The notes: a model not told the origin generated them from the letters alone. Positions 34,440-43,914 are shown, counted from the first letter of the stretch. The stretch: DNA of 64,000 bases from Streptomyces sp. NBC_01298 (GCF_035978755.1 NZ_CP108414.1:4278001-4342000); one strand, 5' to 3'. Program-made: numbers and translations.

Positions 34440-35733
34440 ACCGCTCGTCCGCTGGTCCGCTCTCGCGGGCCGCATCGACGCCGGAACCCCCGCCCACCGG
34501 GACCGGTCCGTGGACGCGCTCCGGGCCTTCGCCATCCTCGGCGTGGTGCTCGGCCACTGGCTGGTCACCGCCCTCACCAGTACCGACGGCGGCCTCGACA
34601 CCACCAGCCCGCTGGCCCACATGAGTGCGCTGGCGCCGGTCTCCTGGGTGTTCCAGACGCTGGCCGTCTTCTTCCTGGTCGGCGGCCACGTCGCCGCCCA
34701 GGGGTACGAGTCGGCGCGCGGCCGCGGGGTGCCGTACGGGCAGTGGGTCAAGCAGCGTCTCGGCAGGCTGTTCCGGCCGGTCGCCGCCGTGCTGGTCCTC
34801 TGGAGCCTCGCGTCCGGCGGCATGCTGCTCGGCGGGGTCGCCGCGGACACCGTGGGGACCCTGCTCAAGCTGGTCCTGTCCCCCCTGTGGTTCCTCCTCG
34901 TCTTCGCCGCGCTCACCGCCGCGACCCCGCTCGTCGCCAGGCTGAGCCCGCTGTGGCCGCTCGCCGTGGTGGCCGCGGTCGACGGCTGGCGCTTCGGCTT
35001 CGGCGGGCCCGCATGGATCGGCTGGGTCAATGTGGCCGCCGGCTGGCTGGTGCCCTACACCCTGGGCGCCGCATGGTCCCGGGGTGCCTTCGCCCGGCGC
35101 ACCCCGGCCGCCCTGCTGCTGGGTGGCGGGATCGCCGCCACGGCGGCACTGATCCTCTGGGGCGGGTACCCCGCTTCGATGGTCGGGGTCCCCGGTGCCG
35201 CGATGTCGAACCTGAACCCGCCGACGCTCGCCGCCGTCGCTTTCGGCCTGGCCCAGTGCGGGCTGGCGCTGCTGCTGCGGGAGCCGCTGGCCCGGGTGAT
35301 GAGGCGGCCGCGGGCCTGGGCCACGGTGGCGCTGGTGAATCTGTCCGCCATGACCATATTCCTGTGGCACCAGACCGCGATGATGGCCGTCACTGCCCTG
35401 GGACTGCTGGTCTCCACCGACCTGCCCGGCCTGCACACCGTGCCCACCTCCGCACAGTGGATAGCCGTCCGGCTGCTCTGGCTACCCGTGTTCGCGGCCG
35501 CGCTGGCGGTCTGCTGGGCCGCCTTCCACACCTACGAGCAGGACGGCCGCCGCTCCCGGGGCCGCGCCCGGCGCGGGTCCACCGGGACGCCGACCGGCCC
35601 CTCACGGATCGTCGCCTCGTCGGCCCCGACCCACGGGAACGCTTCCCTCACTGCCCAATCCGCCCCAACTCCGGCCGGGGACAGCACAGTCACCGGCCCG
35701 GCGGCTCCCGCCAAGGAGACCCTCCGTGCCTAG
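34426..35733 (+). CDS. Acyltransferase family 3 membrane protein
   Basis: A 435-residue membrane protein with about ten hydrophobic segments, of the acyltransferase-3 type that O-acylates sugars, peptidoglycan or lipids. The family start is visible as RDRSVDALRAFAILGVVLGHWL (the His is the usual catalytic candidate), followed by VFFLVGGHVAAQGY and RLGRLFRPVAAVL. The end (residues about 365-435) is a Ser/Thr/Pro-rich soluble tail. It overlaps the hydrolase upstream by 14 bases and the histidine kinase downstream by eight bases, so the three are translated as a coupled unit. Confidence 0.86.
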   Translation: MRVREPLVRWSALAGRIDAGTPAHRDRSVDALRAFAILGVVLGHWLVTALTSTDGGLDTTSPLAHMSALAPVSWVFQTLAVFFLVGGHVAAQGYESARGRGVPYGQWVKQRLGRLFRPVAAVLVLWSLASGGMLLGGVAADTVGTLLKLVLSPLWFLLVFAALTAATPLVARLSPLWPLAVVAAVDGWRFGFGGPAWIGWVNVAAGWLVPYTLGAAWSRGAFARRTPAALLLGGGIAATAALILWGGYPASMVGVPGAAMSNLNPPTLAAVAFGLAQCGLALLLREPLARVMRRPRAWATVALVNLSAMTIFLWHQTAMMAVTALGLLVSTDLPGLHTVPTSAQWIAVRLLWLPVFAAALAVCWAAFHTYEQDGRRSRGRARRGSTGTPTGPSRIVASSAPTHGNASLTAQSAPTPAGDSTVTGPAAPAKETLRA

Positions 35734-37171
35734 GCTGGACGACGTGGACGATCAGAGCGAGCCCTCACCCCCGGCCCAGGCCCAGGCCCAGGCCCCGGCC
35801 CCGGCCCCGGCACAGCGGGCGGCCGCTCCTGCGACCGCGCCCATGGCCGGCGGGGAACCGGGGGGCTCCCCCTCCAGGGCTTCGGCCGTGGTGCGGAGCG
35901 TAACCCTGGGGCTCCTGGACCTGAAGGCCGATCCCCTGCCGAGGATGTCGAAGCCCCGGTGGCTGGCCTGGCTCCCTCACCTCGTGGTCCTCTATCTGGC
36001 GGTGGCCTTCTTCGCCGTGACCACGGAGCAGCTCGGCAACCACTACGGGGTCCACGGCTCCGTCCGGCAGTTGCTGGCGATCCTGGTCGGCGGGTCCGTC
36101 GTGATCGCGATGCGGTGGCCGATGGCCGGGTACTGGCTCGGCCTGACCGCGGCGGGACTGATCGCCGCGCAGATCCACGGCCACGTGGGCCAGGGCCAGA
36201 GCTGGCCCTGGATGCCCGCGGGGATATTCGCCTTCGCCCCGGTACTGCTGCTGGTGGCCCTGCGGGTGCCGCCCCGGGTGACCGTCGGGGCGGTGACCCT
36301 CGTCGTCGCCTACACCGGCCTGGCCGAGGGCTTCTTCAAGCCCGAGCACAGCGGTACCACCGCCCCCGGGGCCATCCTCCTGTTCGCCTTCACGGGCCTC
36401 CTCGGCTACGCCCTGCGCGCCACCCGGCTGGCCCGCACGCAGCTCGTCCGACAGGAGACCCTCACCGAGGAGGAACGGGCCCGGCGCACCCTGCTGGAGG
36501 AGCGCAGCCGGATCGCCCGTGAGCTGCACGACGTCGTCGCGCACCACATGTCGGTGATCTCCATCCAGGCGCAGGTGGCCCCTTACCTCGTGGAGAACCC
36601 CTCGGAGGAACTGAAGGAGAACCTGGCCGGGATCCGCGCGAATGCCGTGGAGGCCCTGACGGAGCTGCGCCGTGTGCTGGGGGTGCTGCGCTCCGAGCAG
36701 CCGGACGAGGCCGCCGGCCTGCACCATCCGCAGCCCACGCTCGCCGAGTTGGACGGCCTCGTGGACAACGTGCGGGGGGCCGGGCTGGAGGTCACCGTGG
36801 AGACCGCGGGCATCCGCCGGCCGCTGTCGCCCGGCGTGGAACTGACGGCGTACCGGATCGTCCAGGAGGCACTCAGCAACTGTCTGCGGCACGCGCCGGG
36901 TTCCCGGGTGGAGGTCGGCATCGCCTACGGGCCCCGCGACGTGCACCTGTGCGTCGCCAACACGGCTCCCACCCGTCCGGCACCGCCGACCATGGGAGCG
37001 GGGCACGGGCTGCTGGGCATGCGGGAGCGAGCGGGCATGCTGGGGGGTGAGCTGGCCGCCGGGCCCCGCCCCGACGGGGGGTACGAGGTGAGCGCCGTGC
37101 TCCCGATGGATCCCGCGTCCCCGGACGGCGCGGCCGGACCGGGCCCCGAGACGAAGAAGAAGGACTCATGA
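35726..37171 (+). CDS. Sensor histidine kinase (HisKA_3 type)
   Basis: A 481-residue membrane sensor of the NarX/DesK class. Residues 1-75 are Ala/Pro rich, with about five membrane segments between 82 and 230. The dimerisation domain has the phosphoacceptor His268 in RIARELHDVVAHH, and the ATPase domain has ELTAYRIVQEALSNCLRHAPG (N box) and GHGLLGMRERAGMLGG (G box). The GTG at 35726 is preceded by AAGGAG. The TGA overlaps the start of its response regulator (ATGA). The signal is unknown; the coupling to envelope enzymes suggests membrane stress. Confidence 0.9.
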   Translation: MPRLDDVDDQSEPSPPAQAQAQAPAPAPAQRAAAPATAPMAGGEPGGSPSRASAVVRSVTLGLLDLKADPLPRMSKPRWLAWLPHLVVLYLAVAFFAVTTEQLGNHYGVHGSVRQLLAILVGGSVVIAMRWPMAGYWLGLTAAGLIAAQIHGHVGQGQSWPWMPAGIFAFAPVLLLVALRVPPRVTVGAVTLVVAYTGLAEGFFKPEHSGTTAPGAILLFAFTGLLGYALRATRLARTQLVRQETLTEEERARRTLLEERSRIARELHDVVAHHMSVISIQAQVAPYLVENPSEELKENLAGIRANAVEALTELRRVLGVLRSEQPDEAAGLHHPQPTLAELDGLVDNVRGAGLEVTVETAGIRRPLSPGVELTAYRIVQEALSNCLRHAPGSRVEVGIAYGPRDVHLCVANTAPTRPAPPTMGAGHGLLGMRERAGMLGGELAAGPRPDGGYEVSAVLPMDPASPDGAAGPGPETKKKDS

Positions 37172-37842
37172 GCGCTGCCCCGATCAAGGTGATGATCGCC
37201 GACGACCAGATGATGGTCCGCCAGGGCTTCACCGTGCTCCTCGACGCCCAGCCCGACATCCAGGTCGTCGGTCAGGCCGTCGACGGCGCCGAGGCCGTGG
37301 CCAAGGTCGCCGAGCTGGCCCCCGACGTGGTCCTGATGGACATCCGGATGCCCGGGATGGGCGGCATCGAGGCCACCTCCCTGATCACCGGCACGCCGGG
37401 CTCCACGGTGAAGGTGCTGGTGCTGACCACCTTCGACCTCGACGAGTACGTGTACGAGGCGCTGCGCGCCGGCGCCTCGGGCTTCCTCCTCAAGGACGCC
37501 TCGGCCGATCAGCTGGCCGAGGCGGTCCGCGTGATCGCCGCCGGGGAGGCGCTCCTCGCGCCGAACATCACGAGGCGGCTGATCACCGAGTTCTCCCGGC
37601 TGGGGGCTCCGCGGGCACCCTCGAAGGCGCGCCTGGACGAGCTGACGGAGCGTGAGACGGAGGTCCTGTCACTGGTCGCCCAGGGCATGTCGAACGCGGA
37701 GATCGCCGGGCACCTGATCCTGGCCGAGCAGACGGTCAAGACGCACGTGGGCCGGATCCTGGTGAAGCTGGGCCTGCGGGACCGCACACAGGCGGCGGTG
37801 TTCGCGTACGAGACGGGCCTGATCCGTCCGACGGGCTACTAA
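37168..37842 (+). CDS. NarL/LuxR-type response regulator
   Basis: A 224-residue DNA-binding regulator. The receiver (1-120) has the acidic pair in IADDQ, phosphoacceptor Asp58 (VVLMDIRMPGM), Thr in LTTFD and Lys in LLKDAS. A linker leads to the LuxR helix-turn-helix (about 155-215: LTERETEVLSLVAQGMSNAEIAGHL, TVKTHVGRILVKLGLRDRTQAAVFAYE). It overlaps its kinase gene by four bases. It is closely similar to the second regulator 1.4 kb downstream. Confidence 0.92.
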   Translation: MSAAPIKVMIADDQMMVRQGFTVLLDAQPDIQVVGQAVDGAEAVAKVAELAPDVVLMDIRMPGMGGIEATSLITGTPGSTVKVLVLTTFDLDEYVYEALRAGASGFLLKDASADQLAEAVRVIAAGEALLAPNITRRLITEFSRLGAPRAPSKARLDELTERETEVLSLVAQGMSNAEIAGHLILAEQTVKTHVGRILVKLGLRDRTQAAVFAYETGLIRPTGY

Positions 37843-37932
37843 AAGTAGTCCGGGTAGTACTTGAGGGGGACCCCGGGAAATCCCCTTCAGCGGCGACGCG
37901 GACCAGGCGGGGGCCCGCCTACCGTGGGGTAC

Positions 37933-39258
37933 ATGACCGAGACCACATCCGGGGCGACCCCCCGGACACCCGAGATCCGACTGGCTTCGGGCTTCGTCCA
38001 GAGCTTGCGCCAGGCGCTGATCACCGACGCGTTCGCCTACCGGCCGCTGGCCCCGATGCGCACGGACGGGCCGCTGACCCGGCGGCTCCCGAAGCGGATA
38101 CGGGTGGAGGCCGCGCACCTGCCGCACGCGACCGTCTGCCTGATCGCGTTCCTCGTGGTGGTCTTCACCTCGATCACCACCGGCCTGCCCCAGGCCGCCG
38201 CCCTGGTGATGGGGTTGCTCGCGGCAGCCCCCATCGCGATGACCCTGGTGCGGCCGCTGGGCGCCTTCTGGGTCGCCGTGGCGGTCACCATGGTCTTCTC
38301 GGTCATCAGCGGCTCCGATCCCAACTGGCCCTGGATCCCCGCCACCTTCTTCTCGTACCTCGCGACGGTGACGCTGGTGGCGATGCGGTCGAGTCCCCGG
38401 ACGGCCGGCTGGATGTGGGTGGTCACGCTGTCGATCGGCATCGGGACGTCCATCGTCCTCGGTCACGGCCAGAGCATCAACGTCGGCCCGATGGCCTTCG
38501 CCTCGGCGCTCGCCCTGCTGGCGGTGAGCATCCGCAACATCCGCAAGCAGGCGGAGCAGGAGGTCACCGCACAGCAGGAGGTCACCGCCGTCGAGCGGGA
38601 CCGGCGTACCTTGCTGGAGGAGCGGACCACGATCGCGCGGGAGCTCCACGACGTGGTCGCGCACCACATGTCGGTGGTGGCCATCCAGGCGGAGGCCGCG
38701 CCCTACCGGGTGAAGAACCCGCCGCCGGAGCTGGAGGCCGCGTTCGTCACCATCCGGGAGAACGCGGTGGCGGCCCTGACCGAGCTGCGCCGGGTGCTGG
38801 GCGTCGTCCGCTCCGCCGACTACGAGGCGCCGGACGCCCCGCAGCCGACACTGGCCTCGCTGGACGGGCTGTTGGCCAATGTGCGGGAGGCCGGGCTGAG
38901 CGTGGACAAGACCGTGACGGGCGCGGTGCGCGAACTGCCGCCGGGCGTGGAGCTGTCGGCCTACCGGATCATCCAGGAGGCCCTGAGCAACACCCTGCGG
39001 CACGCTCCGGGCGCGAGCGCCGGGGTCGAGGTCTCGTACGTGCTGGGCGGGCTGGGCCTGCGCATCGTCAACGAGGCCGGCACCGGGGACGTGCGGCCCT
39101 CGCCGGGGGCCGGGCAGGGGGTCACCGGGATGCGCGAGCGGGTGGCCATGCTGGAAGGGGAGATGACCGCCGGGGAGCTGGCCTCCGGGGGGTTCGAGGT
39201 GGCGGTTTTCATACCCGTGGCCGGCAGCCGCCCGGACCCGGCGAAGGATCCGGCATGA
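37933..39258 (+). CDS. Second HisKA_3 sensor histidine kinase
   Basis: A 441-residue kinase like the previous one. About five membrane segments lie between residues 65 and 200, followed by a coiled coil (QAEQEVTAQQEVTAVERDRRTL), phosphoacceptor His239 in TIARELHDVVAHH, the N box ELSAYRIIQEALSNTLRHAPG and the G box GVTGMRERVAMLEG. The ATG at 37933 has no strong ribosome site; TACCGT just upstream would suit a -10 box of a leaderless message. It overlaps its regulator (ATGA). A 90-bp gap separates it from the first pair, so it may have its own promoter. Confidence 0.9.
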   Translation: MTETTSGATPRTPEIRLASGFVQSLRQALITDAFAYRPLAPMRTDGPLTRRLPKRIRVEAAHLPHATVCLIAFLVVVFTSITTGLPQAAALVMGLLAAAPIAMTLVRPLGAFWVAVAVTMVFSVISGSDPNWPWIPATFFSYLATVTLVAMRSSPRTAGWMWVVTLSIGIGTSIVLGHGQSINVGPMAFASALALLAVSIRNIRKQAEQEVTAQQEVTAVERDRRTLLEERTTIARELHDVVAHHMSVVAIQAEAAPYRVKNPPPELEAAFVTIRENAVAALTELRRVLGVVRSADYEAPDAPQPTLASLDGLLANVREAGLSVDKTVTGAVRELPPGVELSAYRIIQEALSNTLRHAPGASAGVEVSYVLGGLGLRIVNEAGTGDVRPSPGAGQGVTGMRERVAMLEGEMTAGELASGGFEVAVFIPVAGSRPDPAKDPA

Positions 39259-39914
39259 CGATCCGTGTGCTCATCGTCGACGACCAGATGATGGTCCGTG
39301 AGGGTTTCTCCGTCCTGCTGAACGCGATGGACGGTATCGAGGTCGCCGGGGAGGCGGTGAACGGGCGGGAGGCCATCGCCCAGGTGGCGGCGCTGAGGCC
39401 GGATGTGGTGCTGATGGACATCCGGATGCCGGAGATGAACGGCCTGGAGGCCACACGGGAGATCGTGGCCGCCGACACGGACGCGAAGGTGCTGGTCCTG
39501 ACGACCTTCGACCTCGACGAGTACGTGTACCAGGCACTGCGGGCCGGCGCGTCCGGCTTCCTCCTCAAGGACGCCTCCGCCCGCCAACTGGCCGATGGGG
39601 TGAGGGTGGTGGCCGCCGGGGAGGCCCTGTTGGCGCCTTCCGTGACCAAGCGGCTGATCACGGAGTTCTCGAAGTTGTCGGAGACCCGGACGCAGGTGGG
39701 CTCGGCAGGGGTCACGGAGCTGACGGAGCGGGAGACCGAGGTACTGGTGCTGATCGCACAGGGGTTGTCCAATGCGGAGATCGCGGATCGGCTGATCATC
39801 GCCGAGTCCACCATCAAGACGCACGTGAGCCGGATCCTGGTCAAGCTGGGACTGCGGGACCGCACACAGGCGGCGGTGTTCGCGTACGAGACCCGGCTGG
39901 TGACCCCCTCTTAG
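39255..39914 (+). CDS. Second NarL/LuxR-type response regulator
   Basis: A 219-residue regulator with receiver residues IVDDQ, Asp55 (VVLMDIRMPEM), Thr in LTTFD and Lys in LLKDAS, and a LuxR helix-turn-helix (LTERETEVLVLIAQGLSNAEIADRL). It differs from the first regulator mainly in the linker (SKLSETRTQVGS). The recognition helices differ slightly (AESTIKTHVSRI against AEQTVKTHVGRI), so the targets may overlap. The gene is followed by the DnaA-box palindrome at 39923-39954. Confidence 0.92.
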   Translation: MTIRVLIVDDQMMVREGFSVLLNAMDGIEVAGEAVNGREAIAQVAALRPDVVLMDIRMPEMNGLEATREIVAADTDAKVLVLTTFDLDEYVYQALRAGASGFLLKDASARQLADGVRVVAAGEALLAPSVTKRLITEFSKLSETRTQVGSAGVTELTERETEVLVLIAQGLSNAEIADRLIIAESTIKTHVSRILVKLGLRDRTQAAVFAYETRLVTPS

Positions 39915-39922
39915 GGAGTGCG

Positions 39923-39954
39923 GAAAAGTTGTCCACAGCTGTGGACAACTTTTC
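39923..39954. terminator. 32-bp perfect palindrome containing two head-to-head DnaA boxes
   Basis: The sequence is exactly symmetric about 39938/39939. TTGTCCACA at 39929-39937 and its reverse complement at 39940-39948 each equal the Streptomyces DnaA box. Lying between convergent genes and followed by TTTTC, it can also act as a hairpin terminator. Both readings are possible. Confidence 0.75.
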
Positions 39955-39984
39955 GGACGGGCGCGGATCAAGGAATTTCGGGGC

Positions 39985-41595
39985 TCAGGCCGCCAGGTCC
40001 CGGCGGCGCAGGGCGGCCAGGGCAGCGGCCACCAGAGCCGCCGCCAGCGCGGTCAGGATGAGCAGAGGAGCCCAGGTCAGGGGCTCGGAGCCGGGGATCC
40101 GGGGCAGGCGGGCGAAGGGGGACAGGTCGAGGACCGTCCGGGGGAGGTTCAGTGCGGGGCCGATCCAGCCGAGGGTCAGCGCGGCCCCGGCCACCGCCCA
40201 GCCGGCCGACGCGTGGCCGGGGACCACGCCGTACAGGAGGGCCGCGACGGCCCCGATCACCCACACCGCGGGGAGCTGCGCGAGGGTGCCCCCGACGGTC
40301 TGCCCGAGGGCCCCGCCATGACCGAGGCCCAGGCCGAGCCCGCCGAGCAGCAGGATCAGCGCCGAGCCGCCGAAGGCGACGGCCAGGTGGCCGGCGGCCC
40401 AGCGCAAGCGGCCGACGGAGTGCGCCAGGACGGGTTCCGCGCGCTGCCCCGACTCCTCGGCGCCCAGGCGCAGTACCGCCGACACAATGAAGAGGGCGGC
40501 CACCAGTCCCAGCATCCCGGCCATCGTCGCCAGGAAGGCGTCGGTGAGGCCCGCCGGGCCGCCCGCGCCGCCCATCCGCTCGATGATCTCCCGGGTCTTG
40601 GCGTTGTCGCCGACCAGCTCCGTGGCCCCGTCCGCCATCCCCCCGAACACCGCTCCGGCCGCCAGGAATCCGAGGCTCCAGCCGAGCAGCCCGCCCCGCT
40701 GCAGCCGCCACGCGAGCGCACCGGCGCCGCCGAGCCGCCCCTCGGCCGGGCCCGGGCGGACCGCCAGGAAGCTCATGCCGAGGTCGCGGCGGCCGGCCAG
40801 CGCGTAGGCCGCGGCCGTCTGGACCGCGAAGGCCACCGCGAACAGGGCCAGCACCCACCAGCGTTCGGCCGCGAAGGCCCGTACGTGCTCCAGCCAGCCC
40901 AGCGGTGAGATCCAGGTCAGCACCGACGCACCGTCCGCGGAGCCCGCGTCGCCCGCCGCGCGCAGGACGAAGGCCGCCCCGAGCAGCGCCCCGGCGAGCC
41001 CCTTGGCCGACCGCGCGCTCTCGGTGAGCTGCGCCGTGACGGCGGCCGCCGACGCGAACAGCATCCCGGTGGCGCCGATCCCGAGCCCGAGGGCGAGCGC
41101 TCCGCCCGCGCCCCCTCCCGAGCCCCCTCCCGCACCCCGGCCCGCGAGCCCGGACGTGACGAGGAGGGCGACCAGGGCGTTGGCCACGAGGGCCGCCAGC
41201 AGGGCCGCCGTCAGCGGAGCCCGGCGCCCCACCATCGCGGCCGACAGCAGCTCCTGACGGCCCGTTTCCTCCTCCTCGCGGGTGTGCCGGATCACGACGA
41301 TCAGGCTCATGACCCCGGCGAGCAGCCCGGCGAAGACCCCGCCGCGCCACGCGGTGAGCGCGCCGATCGAATCGCCGAAGGCGGGGCCGTAGAGGGCGCG
41401 GAGGGAGCCGTTCGCGTTCATGGTGGCGAGGACGCGGGCCCGTTCGGCCGGCGTCGCGTACACCGATTCGAGGGAGGCGGGCAGGCTGAGCACCAGGGCG
41501 GCCACGCCCAGGATCCAGACCGGCATCATGAGGCGGTCGCGGCGCAGGGCGAGGCGCAGCAGAGCTCCGGTCCCGGCCAGTTGACGGTGTTTCAT
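39985..41595 (-). CDS. ABC exporter permease (polyketide antibiotic exporter type)
   Basis: A 536-residue inner-membrane protein with about 12 hydrophobic segments in two six-segment halves. The opening [22 protein letters not shown] and [27 protein letters not shown] are characteristic of the exporter family first described with tetronasin and related antibiotic genes. It has a Gly-rich loop at about residues 150-165. The ATG at 41595 overlaps the TGA of the ATPase gene (ATGA). With the ATPase it should form a two-component drug or lipid exporter. No biosynthetic genes are nearby, so resistance to external compounds is more likely than self-resistance. Confidence 0.87.
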   Translation of the reverse strand: MKHRQLAGTGALLRLALRRDRLMMPVWILGVAALVLSLPASLESVYATPAERARVLATMNANGSLRALYGPAFGDSIGALTAWRGGVFAGLLAGVMSLIVVIRHTREEEETGRQELLSAAMVGRRAPLTAALLAALVANALVALLVTSGLAGRGAGGGSGGGAGGALALGLGIGATGMLFASAAAVTAQLTESARSAKGLAGALLGAAFVLRAAGDAGSADGASVLTWISPLGWLEHVRAFAAERWWVLALFAVAFAVQTAAAYALAGRRDLGMSFLAVRPGPAEGRLGGAGALAWRLQRGGLLGWSLGFLAAGAVFGGMADGATELVGDNAKTREIIERMGGAGGPAGLTDAFLATMAGMLGLVAALFIVSAVLRLGAEESGQRAEPVLAHSVGRLRWAAGHLAVAFGGSALILLLGGLGLGLGHGGALGQTVGGTLAQLPAVWVIGAVAALLYGVVPGHASAGWAVAGAALTLGWIGPALNLPRTVLDLSPFARLPRIPGSEPLTWAPLLILTALAAALVAAALAALRRRDLAA

Positions 41596-42509
41596 CGCGG
41601 TTCCCCCGTCTCCTCGGCGGACCGTGCGTAGTGCCGCAGGAAGAGCTCTTCGAGGGTCGGCGGGGTCGCGGTCAGGGACCGCACCCCCGAGGCGGCCAGC
41701 GACCGCAGTACGGCGTCCAGCTTGTCCGTCTCGGCCTGGAGCCGGACCTTCCCGTCCCGCACCTCCACGTCGTGGACGCCCGGCAGGTGGGCGAGCCCGT
41801 CGGGCGGTCCGGCGAGTTCGGCCCTGATCGACGTACGGGTCAGGTGGCGCAGTTCGGCGAGGCTGCCGGTCTCGACCGTACGGCCCTTGCGGATGATGCT
41901 GACCCGGTCGCAGAGGGTCTCGACCTCGCTGAGGATGTGCGAGCTGAGGAGGATGGTGCGGCCGGCGGCCCGGGCCTCGGCGACGCAGCCCCGGAACACC
42001 TCCTCCATCAGCGGGTCCAGGCCGGAGGTGGGCTCGTCGAGGATGAGCAGCTCCACGTCGGCGGCGAAGGCGGCGACGAGGGCGACCTTCTGCCGGTTGC
42101 CCTTGGAGTACGTGCGCCCCTTCTTGGTCGGGTCGAGTTCGAACCGCTCGATCAGCTCGGCCCGGCGCGCCCGGTCGAGGCCCGCGCGGCCGCCGCGCAG
42201 GCGGCCGTAGAGGTCGATGACCTCGCCGCCCGAGAGGTTGCGCCAGAGGGTGACATCGCCGGGTACGTAGGCGATGCGGCGGTGCAGCTCGACGGCATCG
42301 GCCCACGGATCTCCGCCGAGCAGTGCGACGGCGCCGGAGTCGGCGCGCAGCAGGCCGAGCAGGACCCTGATCGCGGTGGACTTGCCGGCGCCGTTGGGGC
42401 CGAGGAATCCGTGCACCTCGCCGGTGGCCACCGCGAGGTCGAGACCGTCCAGTGCGTGGGTGCGACCGAACGCCTTGTGGAGTCCGGCGACGCTGATTGC
42501 CTTCGTCAT
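41592..42509 (-). CDS. ABC transporter ATP-binding protein
   Basis: A 305-residue ATPase. Walker A is GPNGAGKST (about 36-44), the signature is YSKGNRQK instead of LSGGQ (usual in this subfamily), Walker B is [13 protein letters not shown], and the switch His is in [11 protein letters not shown]-terminal domain of about 90 residues follows. ATG at 42509 has CGGAAGC upstream. It is coupled to the permease. The divergent regulator gene begins 63 bp away, with a palindromic operator in between, so exporter expression is probably controlled by that regulator. Confidence 0.92.
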   Translation of the reverse strand: MTKAISVAGLHKAFGRTHALDGLDLAVATGEVHGFLGPNGAGKSTAIRVLLGLLRADSGAVALLGGDPWADAVELHRRIAYVPGDVTLWRNLSGGEVIDLYGRLRGGRAGLDRARRAELIERFELDPTKKGRTYSKGNRQKVALVAAFAADVELLILDEPTSGLDPLMEEVFRGCVAEARAAGRTILLSSHILSEVETLCDRVSIIRKGRTVETGSLAELRHLTRTSIRAELAGPPDGLAHLPGVHDVEVRDGKVRLQAETDKLDAVLRSLAASGVRSLTATPPTLEELFLRHYARSAEETGEPR

Positions 42510-42529
42510 GCTTCCGAACGTACGCTTCT

Positions 42530-42545
42530 TTCACAATTTTGTGAA
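42530..42545. promoter_or_regulatory. Palindromic operator between ABC exporter and regulator genes
   Basis: TTCACAA and TTGTGAA arms are separated by two bases, halfway between the divergent start codons. A dimeric winged-helix regulator, most likely the adjacent one, should bind here and control both directions. Confidence 0.65.
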
Positions 42546-42572
42546 GGTCGGGAATCACGTAAAGTCGGAAGG

Positions 42573-43118
42573 GTGGCGCACGACGTGAACGAAGAAGACG
42601 TGATGGCCGATGCGGGCCCCCGGGGCCTCCAGGGATCCCAGGGCCCCCGGGATGAAGAAGCGGTCTCCCGCTTCGTCGAGCGGTTCGCCGCGCAGCTGAC
42701 CGAGGCGGGAATGCAGCGGATGGCGGCGCGCGTCTTCGCCCGGCTGCTCGCCAGCGACGGCGGCGCGATGACCTCGGCCGAACTGGGCGAGGCCCTGCGG
42801 ATCAGCCCCGCGGCGGTCTCGGGAGCCGTCTCCTACCTGTCCCAGGTCAACATGGTCAGCCGGGAGCGCGAGCCGGGTTCGCGACGCGACCGCTACGTGC
42901 TGCACAACGAGCTCTGGTACGAGACCTTCACCCGCCGGGACCAGATCCTGACCCTCTGGGAGAAGACCCTCCGCGACGGCGCGGCCAGTCTCGGCCCCGA
43001 CTCCCCCGCAGGCACCCGGATCGCCGAGACGGCGGCGTTCTTCGCGTTCATGCAGGCGGAACTCCTGAGCCTGATGGACCGCTGGCGCGACCACCGCGCG
43101 ACCCTGAACCTGCCGTAG
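42573..43118 (+). CDS. GbsR/MarR-type regulator divergent from an ABC exporter
   Basis: A 181-residue winged helix-turn-helix protein. SRFVERFAAQLTEAGMQRMAARVFARLLASD is the family's leading helix, then MTSAELGEALRISPAAVSGAVSYLSQVNMVSRERE (helix-turn-helix) and the wing PGSRRDRYVL, with a helical C-terminus ending in LMDRWRDHRATLNL. GTG at 42573 is taken as the start; TAAAGT eight bases upstream could be a -10 box of a leaderless message. ATG at 42603 is an alternative. It probably represses the exporter through the palindrome at 42530-42545. Confidence 0.85.
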   Translation: MAHDVNEEDVMADAGPRGLQGSQGPRDEEAVSRFVERFAAQLTEAGMQRMAARVFARLLASDGGAMTSAELGEALRISPAAVSGAVSYLSQVNMVSREREPGSRRDRYVLHNELWYETFTRRDQILTLWEKTLRDGAASLGPDSPAGTRIAETAAFFAFMQAELLSLMDRWRDHRATLNLP

Positions 43119-43215
43119 CCGGGACGGGCGGCGTCCGGTCCCTCCCCCTACCGTGGCCCGGGGGCCTGCGACCCGGCCACGGGACCCAGGAAACCGGACT
43201 CAGGAGCAGAACCTC

Positions 43216-43914
43216 ATGGCCGACAGCCCCGTCCGCACCCCCGCCATCGTCCTCGTCCACGGCTTCTGGGGCGGCGCCGCCCACTGGGCCAAGGTCATCG
43301 GCGAACTCCACCGCCGCGGGTACACCGACCTGCACGCCGTCGAGAACCCGCTGACCTCCCTCGCCGACGACGCCGAGCGGACCCGCAAGATGGTCCGGCA
43401 GATCGACGGGCCGGTGCTCCTCGTCGGCCACTCGTAGGGCGGAGCGGTCATCACCGAGGCGGGCGACCTGCCCAACGTCACCGGACTGGTCTACGTCGCC
43501 GCCTTCGCTCCCGACGCCGGCGAGAGCCCCGGCGGGATCAGCCAGGAGAAGCCGCCCGCGGCCTTCGAGAACATCCTCCCCGACTCCGACGGCTATCTGT
43601 GGGTCAAGCGGGACAAGTTCCACGAGAGCTTCGCCCAAGACCTCACCCCCGAGGAAGCCCTGGTCATGGCCGTGACCCAGAAGGCCCCCCTCGCCTCCAC
43701 CTTCGGCGACGCCGTCACGGCGCCCGCCTGGCGCGGGAAGCCGTCCTGGTACCAGGACTCCACCGCCGACCGCATGATCCACCCCGACAACGAGCGCCGC
43801 ATGGCCGCCCGCATGGACCCCCGCAAGACCGTCGAGCTCGACGCGAGCCACGCCTCCCTCGCCTCGCGGCCCGGCCCGGTCTGCGACCTCATCGAGGCGG
43901 CCGCCTCCGCCTGA
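43216..43914 (+). pseudogene. Alpha/beta-hydrolase interrupted by TAG in the nucleophile elbow
   Basis: The frame from ATG 43216 reads an alpha/beta-hydrolase start (PAIVLVHGFWGGAAHWAKVI) up to VLLVGHS and then TAG at 43435-43437. The same frame continues without loss for 158 codons: GGAVITEAGDLPNVTGLVYVAAFAPD, MIHPDNERRMA and a C-terminal LDASHASLAS with the catalytic His. The family motif here is GHSYGG, so one TAC-to-TAG change replaces Tyr right after the nucleophile Ser. Everything else is intact, so the loss is recent or is a sequencing error. If read normally, only a 73-residue fragment would be made. The last 26 bases overlap the convergent minus-strand gene. Confidence 0.85.

Noticed and set aside
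43435..43437. Amber readthrough or unusual amino-acid insertion at the TAG in the hydrolase
   Set aside because: There is no pyrrolysine or suppressor context visible and a single TAC-to-TAG change explains it; kept as a pseudogene.
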